A stretch of DNA of 6,325 nucleotides from Gammaproteobacteria bacterium. Its GTDB lineage: Bacteria > Pseudomonadota > Gammaproteobacteria > Pseudomonadales > Pseudomonadaceae. This document shows, one piece after another, positions 1-6,267 of the stretch. Under the pieces are notes generated by a model that was given only the letters and a program-made list of their open reading frames with translations, was not told the origin of the DNA and did no database searches. Location: contig JAAZCO010000219.1 of assembly GCA_012513235.1 (NCBI GenBank), positions 1 through 6,325 of the forward strand. Reading direction: 5' to 3'. The translations under genes were made by a program, and so were the position numbers. The first letter of the stretch is position 1; each line of letters begins with the position of its first letter.

Positions 1-609
1 TATGAGCGTGACGAAGACCCTGAGATTACTGAAATCAGCAGTCAAATCGTTGAGCAAACCAAGCGCGTGACACGCATCGTGCAATCGTTGATGAGCTTTT
101 CACATTCAGGCCATAATCAGCATGATTACCACGAAGCGGTGCGCTTGTTTGATATTGCCAATGAAGCAGTTCACCTGTTGAGTTTGAATAAACTGGGTAT
201 CACGGTACACTTTTTTAATCTGTGCAACACCGAGCACTGGGTCTTAGCTGACCCACAACGCTTAGCACAAGTGCTAATCAACCTATTATCCAATGCGCGT
301 GATGCCAGCCCCGAAGGCGGACATATTTATATCCGTACAACCGCCAACAATTCTCAGGTAGAGTTATTGATTGAGGATCAGGGCACGGGGATCAGTACTG
401 AGCATATTGAACATTTGTTTGAGCCCTTTTTCACCACCAAAGATCCAGGCCAAGGAACAGGTTTAGGACTTGCTTTGGTGTACTCGATCATTGAGGAGCA
501 CCATGGTGAAATCCATGTCGATAGCCCCGCTGATCTAGAGCTGCAACGTGGTACTCGTTTTAGGATTACCTTGCCACGTCATACTCCATCCTCCAACCCA
601 GCAGTGTAG
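1..609 (+). CDS. Sensor histidine kinase, C-terminal part (5' end outside window)
   Basis: The reading frame is open from base 1, so the gene begins upstream and only its last 202 residues are visible; the GTG at 67 is internal. The first ~35 residues match the second helix of a HisKA dimerisation domain (IVQSLMSFS). A HATPase_c domain follows: N-box around residues 90-102 (VLINLLSNARDA), G1 box DQGTG at 126-130, F-box LFEPFFTTK at 139-147, and G2 box GTGLGLAL at 152-159. By family knowledge it autophosphorylates a histidine, here outside the window, and passes the phosphate to a response regulator. The visible part ends cleanly after the ATPase domain with no attached receiver or Hpt domain. 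The sigma-54 regulator 64 bases downstream is the obvious partner. The class resembles NtrB/DctB-type kinases. The sensor domain and membrane topology cannot be seen, so the signal is unknown. Confidence 0.95.
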   Translation, partial: YERDEDPEITEISSQIVEQTKRVTRIVQSLMSFSHSGHNQHDYHEAVRLFDIANEAVHLLSLNKLGITVHFFNLCNTEHWVLADPQRLAQVLINLLSNARDASPEGGHIYIRTTANNSQVELLIEDQGTGISTEHIEHLFEPFFTTKDPGQGTGLGLALVYSIIEEHHGEIHVDSPADLELQRGTRFRITLPRHTPSSNPAV

Positions 610-617
610 GACGGGTT

Positions 618-662
618 ATGCGCGTATTGTTCATAAGCTTGCCCTATCTGCTGATTGTTTAG
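618..662 (+). CDS. Possible 14-residue hydrophobic micro-ORF between kinase and regulator
   Basis: An ATG at 618 opens a frame of 14 codons (MRVLFISLPYLLIV) that ends at TAG 660-662, 11 bases before the regulator's ATG at 674. AGGA at 608-611 sits 6 bases upstream of the ATG and is a better ribosome binding sequence than the one in front of the regulator. It could be a translated leader that couples kinase and regulator translation, or simply a chance ORF. A frame this short carries little statistical weight, so the call is tentative. Confidence 0.2.
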   Translation: MRVLFISLPYLLIV

Positions 663-673
663 AGAGTCTGTTC

Positions 674-2113
674 ATGCATCATATTTTAATTGTTGAAGAC
701 GAGCCGATTATCCGTTCAGCATTGCGCCGCTTACTTGAGCGCAATCAATACCTTGTGCAAGAGGCCGGCTCAGTACAAGAAGCACAAGAGCAACATGACA
801 TCAGCTCCTTTGACCTGATTATCAGTGACCTACGCCTACCCGGAGCACCAGGCACTGAAATGATTAAACTGGCAGATCCTAGGCCTGTATTGATCATGAC
901 CAGCTATGCCAGCTTGCGCTCCGCCGTCGACTCCATGCGTTTAGGTGCGATTGACTATATTGCCAAGCCCTTTGACCATGATGAAATGTTGCAAACGGTG
1001 GCGCGTATTATTGCTGACCACCAGCAGTCCAATCACACTGCAGAACCAGACACTGATGATGGGCACTCAGATGCTGAGCAAGTCAATATTGATAACTCCG
1101 ATATTGGCATCATTGGTAGCAGCGCAGCGATGCAAGCGCTGTACAGTAAAATCCGTAAAGTGGCACCGACTGACTCCAACGTCTTGATTCAAGGCGAGTC
1201 AGGCACAGGTAAAGAACTGGTAGCCCGCGCGCTACACAATTTATCCAACCGTGCCAAAGCTCCCATGATTTCAGTGAACTGCGCTGCTATTCCAGAAACC
1301 CTGATTGAGTCCGAGCTGTTTGGTCATGAGAAAGGCGCTTTTACCGGCGCAGTATCAGCGCGCACCGGCTTAGTTGAAGCGGCCCATGGCGGTACTTTAT
1401 TTCTAGATGAAATTGGTGAACTGCCACTCGAGGCGCAAGCGCGTTTATTGCGGGTCTTGCAAGAAGGTGAAATCCGCCGTGTCGGCTCAGTGCACTCACA
1501 AAAAGTTGATGTGCGCTTAGTGGCTGCCACCCACAGAGACTTAAAAGGCTTATCGCAAACTGGAGGTTTTCGTGAAGACTTGTATTACCGTCTACATGTG
1601 ATTGCCTTAAAGTTACCAGCGTTACGCGATCGTGAAAGTGATGTATTGGAAATTGCTGATATTTTACTTGAGCGCCAGCGCCTACGTCTGGGCAAAGAGC
1701 CCATGAGTTTTACTGAACATGCCCGCCAAGCCCTGCAAAAATATACTTGGCCAGGCAACGTGCGTGAACTGGAAAACTCCTTAGAGCGTGCCGTAATTCT
1801 GTGTGAAGGCAACCAAGTCACCACCGAACTGATGGGCATTGATGTCGATTTAGCTGTTCAAACGACTGTAACGCCAACACCGCCAGCGCCAGCAGCCGTT
1901 ATCATTGCACCAGCTGTTGAACCCGAGCCAGAGGTAGAGGCCGCTGCTAGCGAATTATCACTGGAAGACTATTTCCAGCATTTCGTACTAGAACATCAAG
2001 ACCAGATGACCGAAACTGATTTAGCACGCAAACTTGGCATCAGCCGTAAATGCTTGTGGGAGCGCCGCCAGCGTTTTGGTATCCCGCGCCGTAAAGGCCC
2101 AAGCACCTCATAA
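674..2113 (+). CDS. Sigma-54-dependent response regulator, NtrC/DctD type
   Basis: A 479-residue activator with three domains. The receiver (about 1-115) has acidic residues E8, D9 and E10, the likely phospho-acceptor D52 (SDLRLPG), T76 and K98. The AAA+ sigma-54 activation domain (about 144-375) has Walker A GESGTGKE at 174-181, an intact GAFTGA sigma-54 contact loop at 221-226 and Walker B FLDE ending at D245-E246. An alanine/proline/glutamate-rich linker (about 394-431) leads to a C-terminal Fis-type helix-turn-helix (about 446-470, LARKLGISRKCLWERRQR). By family knowledge, phosphorylation by the adjacent kinase would drive oligomerisation and ATP-dependent opening of sigma-54 promoters. 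An upstream in-frame GTG at 548 would overlap the kinase gene and add 42 residues unlike a receiver, so the ATG at 674, directly preceding HHILIVEDE, is chosen. Its ribosome binding site is weak (GAGAG near 662-666). Target genes are unknown; the downstream TAXI gene may be functionally linked. Confidence 0.95.
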   Translation: MHHILIVEDEPIIRSALRRLLERNQYLVQEAGSVQEAQEQHDISSFDLIISDLRLPGAPGTEMIKLADPRPVLIMTSYASLRSAVDSMRLGAIDYIAKPFDHDEMLQTVARIIADHQQSNHTAEPDTDDGHSDAEQVNIDNSDIGIIGSSAAMQALYSKIRKVAPTDSNVLIQGESGTGKELVARALHNLSNRAKAPMISVNCAAIPETLIESELFGHEKGAFTGAVSARTGLVEAAHGGTLFLDEIGELPLEAQARLLRVLQEGEIRRVGSVHSQKVDVRLVAATHRDLKGLSQTGGFREDLYYRLHVIALKLPALRDRESDVLEIADILLERQRLRLGKEPMSFTEHARQALQKYTWPGNVRELENSLERAVILCEGNQVTTELMGIDVDLAVQTTVTPTPPAPAAVIIAPAVEPEPEVEAAASELSLEDYFQHFVLEHQDQMTETDLARKLGISRKCLWERRQRFGIPRRKGPSTS

Positions 2114-2128
2114 CACGACCGGGACCAC

Positions 2129-2134
2129 AGGGAA
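2129..2134 (+). promoter_or_regulatory. Ribosome binding site of the TAXI gene
   Basis: AGGGAA lies 5 bases before the ATG at 2140 and supports that start. The whole gap between the regulator stop and this ATG is 26 bases, leaving little room for an independent promoter, which favours co-transcription with the regulator. Confidence 0.6.
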
Positions 2135-2139
2135 CGCCC

Positions 2140-3471
2140 ATGAACCGTATTTTACAAGACCTTTCTATTATGCTGCGTGCCAACCTGTGGTTGGTACCGG
2201 TATTGGCCGCGCTCGTGGCGGCATTATTCTACTTTGTAGCCCCACCACCGCCCATGCATGCAACTATGAGTACCGGCGGCATGAATGGTGGTTACACCCA
2301 ATTTGCCGAAAAACTGCGCGATGAATTAGCCAAAGAAGGCTTTGAGCTGCAACTGATCAACAGCAGCGGCTCTCGAGAAAACACCCAGCGCTTACTGGAT
2401 AAAAAAAGCGGTATCAATTTAGCACTGGTGCAAAGTGGTCAAGAGCTTGAACTCAATGCTCAGCAACGTGAAAAACTGATTAACCTTGGCGCCGTGTTTC
2501 AAGAGCCGCTGTGGTTGTTTACCCGTAAAGATATCCCCATTACCGCACTCAGCGATCTAGTACCGTTACGCACCGCAGTAGGCGCAGCCAATGGTGGTAC
2601 GCGCATGGTGGTTGACCCAATGCTCGCCGCTAACAAGATCGATAGCCGTCACCTTCCTGAGAACTGGCACTCCTTTAGCGGCAAGAAAGCACTTAAAGCA
2701 CTACTGGATGACCAGCTTGATGCGGCATTTTTCTTAGGCCCTGCCGAGGGCAGCTTAATCCAACAAGCCGCAAGCCACCCAGAACTGCAACTGGTCAGTT
2801 TTAATCAAGCAGCCGCCTATAAAGCGCGCTTACCTTTTATTACTCAACTAGACATCGGCCCTGGCTTGCTGAACTTGGCCACTAATCAGCCGCCACAGCG
2901 CGTCACTACCTTGAGCCCAGTGGCGATGCTAGTGGCCAATGAGTCGTTTCACCCAGCACTGACTGCTTTGATTTTAGCCTCGGCACAGGAAGTGATGAAA
3001 GCCGGCACCCTGATTGATGCCCCTGATGCTTGGCCACAAAATATGCCGCATGAGTTTGCGACCCTGACCGAAGCTGAATACTTTCATAATAAAGGCTTAC
3101 CGCTGTTACAGCGCTATTTACCCTTTAGAATTGCTTCACTGGCTGACCGCTATATTATTTTAGTGATTCCATTACTGGTGCTGCTGTTTCCGTTATTTAA
3201 AGTGGCAGGCCCTATTTATCGCTGGCGCATTCGTGCGCGTATTTATCGCTGGTACAAATATTTGCGCGATATTGATAAGCAACTCAGTAACGACACTTTA
3301 CCGCAGCATCTGGACGATGAAATTCAACGTCTGACCGAACTGCAAGACGAACTGGCTAAAGTTGAAGTGCCATTGTCATATACTAACGAGCTGTATGAGT
3401 TGCACCTGCATGTGCGTTACGTATTAAAGCGTTTAGAAAGTCTTAAAGAACAGCAACAGCACACGTCATAA
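2140..3471 (+). CDS. TAXI-family TRAP transporter solute-binding protein with two membrane anchors
   Basis: A 443-residue protein. An uncleaved N-terminal membrane segment (about 17-33, LWLVPVLAALVAALFYFVA) is followed by a periplasmic type-2 binding-protein fold (about 40-330). TAXI-like features include the opening STGGMNGGYTQFA, LALVQSGQEL near 94-103, and AAFFLGPAEG near 195-204. A second strongly hydrophobic segment spans about 337-353. A basic stretch (RWRIRARIYRWYKYLR, 361-376) and a charged, probably helical tail then run to residue 443. The positive-inside rule places both ends in the cytoplasm and the binding domain in the periplasm. Most secreted TAXI proteins are about 320 residues and lack the second anchor and tail. 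By family knowledge TAXI proteins capture small organic anions for TRAP permeases, but no permease gene is present here. Its position behind a kinase/regulator pair suggests the system senses or controls uptake of its ligand, which cannot be named from sequence. Confidence 0.88.
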   Translation: MNRILQDLSIMLRANLWLVPVLAALVAALFYFVAPPPPMHATMSTGGMNGGYTQFAEKLRDELAKEGFELQLINSSGSRENTQRLLDKKSGINLALVQSGQELELNAQQREKLINLGAVFQEPLWLFTRKDIPITALSDLVPLRTAVGAANGGTRMVVDPMLAANKIDSRHLPENWHSFSGKKALKALLDDQLDAAFFLGPAEGSLIQQAASHPELQLVSFNQAAAYKARLPFITQLDIGPGLLNLATNQPPQRVTTLSPVAMLVANESFHPALTALILASAQEVMKAGTLIDAPDAWPQNMPHEFATLTEAEYFHNKGLPLLQRYLPFRIASLADRYIILVIPLLVLLFPLFKVAGPIYRWRIRARIYRWYKYLRDIDKQLSNDTLPQHLDDEIQRLTELQDELAKVEVPLSYTNELYELHLHVRYVLKRLESLKEQQQHTS

Positions 3472-3518
3472 TACAATCGCCACATACAGTTACACCTATA
3501 TCACCCTCTTGCTGCATT

Positions 3519-3544
3519 CGCGCTGTGCCTACCCTGCCAGCGCG
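3519..3544 (+). terminator. GC-rich hairpin between TAXI gene and yejK; possible terminator or leader structure
   Basis: CGCGCTG at 3519-3525 is the exact reverse complement of CAGCGCG at 3538-3544, giving a 7-bp stem with a 12-base loop. It lies in the 102-base gap between two transcription units. The following bases (TTATCTCTCG) are pyrimidine-rich but are not a clear T tract, so it would be a weak intrinsic terminator. Being only 29 bases from the yejK start, it could instead be part of that gene's 5' untranslated region. Confidence 0.35.
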
Positions 3545-3554
3545 TTATCTCTCG

Positions 3555-3563
3555 TATAAAAGG
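3555..3563 (+). promoter_or_regulatory. Ribosome binding site of yejK, overlapping a TATAAA sequence
   Basis: AAAGG at 3559-3563 lies 10 bases before the ATG at 3574 and is the only purine-rich match upstream, so it is the probable ribosome binding site. TATAAA at 3555-3560 resembles a -10 box, but no acceptable -35 box lies 16-18 bases upstream and a start from there would leave almost no leader. I therefore read this as a ribosome binding site rather than a promoter. I could not identify the real promoter of this operon with confidence. Confidence 0.4.
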
Positions 3564-3573
3564 TTAAATCACC

Positions 3574-4581
3574 ATGCCCTTACTCCACTGCATTGTTCAC
3601 TGTATTGATAAAAAGCCAGATGACAGCCCTGCGCTACTGAAAACGCGCAGCGAAACCTTAGCGCACAGCACTGCGCTGGAGCACTTACTCGCTGATATCA
3701 ATGACAGTTACAACAGCAAGCCGAGCAAAGTGTGGGGCTTATTTCAGACTGATCATAGCCAGTACCCGCTACCCGGTTGGTTGGCTGACTATGTTGCGCA
3801 GAAGATGGACTTCACCCAGTTTAGCCAACTGGCCGCGGAGCATTTAAAAAAGTTAGTGGATGAGATCAATATCACCCTCTCAGGCCACGTACTTTTTGCC
3901 CACTACCAACAAGGTATGACTGAGTACCTGAGTATTGCCGTATTGCAGCACAGCGACGGCATGGCCATTTCTGCTGATTTAGAAGTCAATGCCGCGCGCC
4001 ACTTGGATCTAGGGCAGATGCATTTAGCCACCCGGATCAATCTGTCTGAATGGCAAAACAACAGCCAGTCCAAGCAATATATTTCTTTTGTTAAAGGCAA
4101 AAACGGCAAGAAAGTCGTGGATGGCTTTCGTGACTTTCTCGGCTGCCAAGAAGGTGTGGATGGCCCTAGTGAAACCCGCACTTTATTAAAGGCTTTTAGC
4201 GACTTTGTGGAAAGTGAAGATCTGCCCGAAGAGAAAGCCCGCGAGAAAACTGACAATCTGCTCAGTTATGCCAATACTCAGGCGCGCAAAGGTGAAGTGG
4301 TCAGCATCGAAGGTTTGTCTGAGGCTTTGGACGAGGATAATCCTAAAGCCTTTTACGATCATATTCGCAATAAAGACTATGGCTTATCCCCAGAAATCCC
4401 TGCAGATAAACGCACTCTGAATGCCTTCCATCGCTTTACCGGGCGCGCAGAAGGCATCTCCATCAGCTTTGAGTCGCACCTGCTCGGATCTAAGGTCGAA
4501 TATGATGAAGCGCGCGATATGTTGATTATTCGTCAACTGCCAACCCAGCTTAAAGATCAACTTCAGCGTAACAAGGAATAA
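3574..4581 (+). CDS. yejK: Nucleoid-associated protein YejK/NdpA family
   Basis: A 335-residue protein, the same length as the well-known YejK family members of gammaproteobacteria. Recognisable family stretches include the N-terminal ALLKTRSETLA region (about 20-30), GHVLFAHY near 104-111, the LDLGQMHLATRINLSEW block near 145-160, and SFVKGKNGKKVVDGFRDFLGC near 171-191, the strongest signature. The C-terminus (about 280-325) carries HRFTGRAEGISISFE and ends in a charged tail. Family knowledge: YejK binds double-stranded DNA without strong sequence specificity, is found in the bacterial nucleoid, and in E. coli has been linked to topoisomerase IV and gyrase function. No signal peptide or membrane segment is present. 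It is the first gene of a tight three-gene cluster, with the PPK2-like gene starting 1 base after its stop. Pseudomonads often call this family NdpA. Confidence 0.93.
   Translation: MPLLHCIVHCIDKKPDDSPALLKTRSETLAHSTALEHLLADINDSYNSKPSKVWGLFQTDHSQYPLPGWLADYVAQKMDFTQFSQLAAEHLKKLVDEINITLSGHVLFAHYQQGMTEYLSIAVLQHSDGMAISADLEVNAARHLDLGQMHLATRINLSEWQNNSQSKQYISFVKGKNGKKVVDGFRDFLGCQEGVDGPSETRTLLKAFSDFVESEDLPEEKAREKTDNLLSYANTQARKGEVVSIEGLSEALDEDNPKAFYDHIRNKDYGLSPEIPADKRTLNAFHRFTGRAEGISISFESHLLGSKVEYDEARDMLIIRQLPTQLKDQLQRNKE
4573..4577 (+). promoter_or_regulatory. Ribosome binding site of the PPK2-like gene, inside the end of yejK
   Basis: AAGGA lies within the last codons of yejK, 5 bases before the ATG at 4583, and fixes that start. 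Its location means ribosomes finishing yejK could re-initiate directly on the next gene, the usual arrangement for translational coupling. Confidence 0.65.
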
Positions 4582-4582
4582 T

Positions 4583-5419
4583 ATGCGGCTCGCCGATACT
4601 CTACTGCAACAGTGCATCTATCAAAAAAGTAGCCAACTGAACTTAGATCCCAGTCGGGATTTTGGCTTAACCCAGCATGAATGCGATGCGCGCCTCAAAG
4701 CGCTGCGCAATGCTTTAGATCGTCAGCAGCAGTTGCTGTGGGCCAATAATGGCCCTGCGATGGTGATCTGGCTGCAAGGCCCTGATTGCTCAGGTAAAGA
4801 TGGTGTGATTCGCAACAGTTTACGCGGCCTGAATCCGCAAGGCGTACGCGTCAGTGACTTTCAAAAGCCGACTGAACTGCAGCGCCGTGAGAATTTTCTT
4901 GAACGCTACCGACGGGAGCTGCCGCGACCCGGCATGCTCACCGTATTTAACCGTACGCCTTATGAAGGTTTAGTCAGCGACTTAGCCGATGGCTATATTG
5001 ATGAAACGCAAGCCACAGGTCGTTTACAGCAGTTACTCGAATTTGAAGCGCAATTGGCAGCGGATAATATTCACCTGATTAAGGTGTATCTGCACATCAG
5101 TCAAGACCAACAAAAAAGTCGTTTGCAGCAACGTTTTACCAATCTTGAAAAACACTGGAAGATTTCCGCAGCCGATCTCACTGGCCATCAGCATTTCTCT
5201 CGTATTCAAAGTAACTGGAATCAGGCTTTTAAATACAGCAGCACAGCATCGCATCCTTGGCATATTTTACCGGCGAACAATAAACCGCTGCGTAACTTAC
5301 TGTTTTGCAGTCTCATTGCACACAAGTTTGAAGCGCTTAACTTGCAGTGGCCGCAGCCTGAATTGCCCTTTGCTATTGAAGATTTAGATGCGCCCGCTGC
5401 GATTCTGGGTAGGCAGTGA
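4583..5419 (+). CDS. PPK2-family polyphosphate kinase-like protein (divergent)
   Basis: A 278-residue cytoplasmic P-loop protein. After a helical N-terminal region (about 30-58) comes the Walker A motif GPDCSGKDG at 66-74, with D68 and K72 matching PPK2 catalytic positions. LNPQGVRVSDFQKPT (83-97) and FNRTPYEGL (122-130, with R124) correspond to the PPK2 blocks LNPQG...FKxP and FNRSxYExV. The lid-like segment VYLHISQDQQKSRLQQRF (168-185), then HWKISAADL (191-199) and HPWHILPANNK (224-234), follow family order. PPK2 enzymes transfer phosphate between polyphosphate and nucleotides; this one is closest to the short single-domain forms (AMP/ADP-using, class III-like). Oddities: FNRSYYE reads FNRTPYE, the usual VxRVHP following it is absent, and the common DDPEKxWK reads TNLEKHWK, so substrate range or activity may differ. 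The stop overlaps the next gene's GTG start. Family assignment is firm; the specific reaction is not. Confidence 0.85.
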   Translation: MRLADTLLQQCIYQKSSQLNLDPSRDFGLTQHECDARLKALRNALDRQQQLLWANNGPAMVIWLQGPDCSGKDGVIRNSLRGLNPQGVRVSDFQKPTELQRRENFLERYRRELPRPGMLTVFNRTPYEGLVSDLADGYIDETQATGRLQQLLEFEAQLAADNIHLIKVYLHISQDQQKSRLQQRFTNLEKHWKISAADLTGHQHFSRIQSNWNQAFKYSSTASHPWHILPANNKPLRNLLFCSLIAHKFEALNLQWPQPELPFAIEDLDAPAAILGRQ

Positions 5420-6267
5420 TCAAGACACTCAAGCCTTTACCTAAGCTGGCACGCCTCTGTGCAATGCTCAGCCTATGTTTAACTCCAGCCGTATCCGCAC
5501 AAGAACACGCCAGTACCGAGCAATTGCGCTTTGTCACCACAAATGCAGAATTTACGTTGCTACATGAAATGGGGCACCTGCTCATTCATGAGCTGAAACT
5601 ACCGATACTGGGCCGCGAAGAGGATGCCGCAGACCAGTTGGGTTTTATGGGTTTATTTCTGATTTATGACCGCCAGCAAACGCCTGACTTCCCTATGCGT
5701 TTACTTGACGTGGCTGACTACTGGCGATTGGAATGGCAACGCGACAAAGCACCGGCAGAAGAAATACAGGCTTGGGACAGCCATGCGCTTGATGAGCAGC
5801 GTTTTTATAATATGGCTTGTTTAGCCTATGGCAGTGATCCGAAAAATCTTGAATGGATTATCGAGATGACGGGACTTCCAGAAGAACGTGCTTTTTACTG
5901 CCAAGATGAATACGAACAAATTCAATATGCTACTTTGTGGTTTCGTGACCACTTTAAGCGCACTGAGCAGCAACCAATCCAGCATCGCATCAAGGTCATT
6001 TACGATACGCCACCACACCATTTAGATGGCGGCAGTGAACTGCTTGAGAAGGTGAAAGCCGATGGCGAATTAGAAGCTGTAGCCAAACGCGCTAGCGATT
6101 TTTTTGCCTTACCGCGTGACCTCACATTACGCGTCAAATCCTGTGGCGCACCCGACAGTTGGTACAACACCAACAGCGGAGAACTCACGCTATGTTACGA
6201 GCGTATTGCCCACTTTAGAAAACTCGCCCGTCAACTGCCACGGCTTAATTCATCTGCACTCAATTAA
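5416..6267 (+). CDS. Exported DUF4344 putative zinc metallopeptidase
   Basis: A 283-residue protein with a Sec signal peptide: basic start (K3, K6, K10, R13), hydrophobic core to about 24, and probable cleavage after AVSA (residue 28). C21 lies in LSLC, which is not a convincing lipobox. The mature part carries HEMGH at 50-54 and, 15 residues later, E69-D70-A71-A72-D73, fitting a gluzincin-type HExxH...ExxxD zinc site. Further family-like blocks are DEQRFYNMACLAYG (about 126-139) and CGAPDSWYNTNSGELTLCYE (243-262). The mature protein has four cysteines (C135, C162, C243, C260), which could form two disulfides in the periplasm. The GTG start overlaps the PPK2 TGA (GTGA at 5416-5419) and keeps the charged signal-peptide region; starting at ATG 5464 would lose it. 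The domain matches the DUF4344 putative metallopeptidase family, whose substrate is unknown to me. It ends the cluster. Confidence 0.85.
   Translation: MIKTLKPLPKLARLCAMLSLCLTPAVSAQEHASTEQLRFVTTNAEFTLLHEMGHLLIHELKLPILGREEDAADQLGFMGLFLIYDRQQTPDFPMRLLDVADYWRLEWQRDKAPAEEIQAWDSHALDEQRFYNMACLAYGSDPKNLEWIIEMTGLPEERAFYCQDEYEQIQYATLWFRDHFKRTEQQPIQHRIKVIYDTPPHHLDGGSELLEKVKADGELEAVAKRASDFFALPRDLTLRVKSCGAPDSWYNTNSGELTLCYERIAHFRKLARQLPRLNSSALN

Noticed and set aside
548..673. Longer version of the response regulator starting at GTG 548
   Set aside because: It would overlap the kinase gene by 62 bases, and the 42 extra residues do not resemble a receiver domain; the receiver begins directly after ATG 674.
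1324..1839. Minus-strand ORFs opposite the AAA+ domain
   Set aside because: They are shadows of the conserved sigma-54 activator coding sequence, with low-complexity serine/arginine-rich translations.
2034..2324. Overlapping plus-strand ORF of 96 codons across the regulator-TAXI junction
   Set aside because: It runs out of frame through two well-supported proteins and shows no recognisable motif.
2665..2679. Sigma-54-like element TGGCAC-N5-TAGC inside the TAXI gene
   Set aside because: GG/GC spacing is right but the -12 box is imperfect and it lies deep in a coding region with no gene start following; likely chance.
3903..4256. Minus-strand ORF of 117 codons opposite yejK
   Set aside because: It is fully antisense to a recognised family protein, and its translation has no domain or ribosome binding site that I can see.
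5464..5466. Alternative ATG start of the metallopeptidase gene
   Set aside because: It would remove the basic region of the signal peptide and the stop/start overlap, both of which favour GTG 5416.
5473..5484. Lipoprotein signal in the metallopeptidase (LSLC)
   Set aside because: The residues before the cysteine do not fit the usual lipobox (small residue at -1), whereas AVSA farther on is a good signal peptidase I site.
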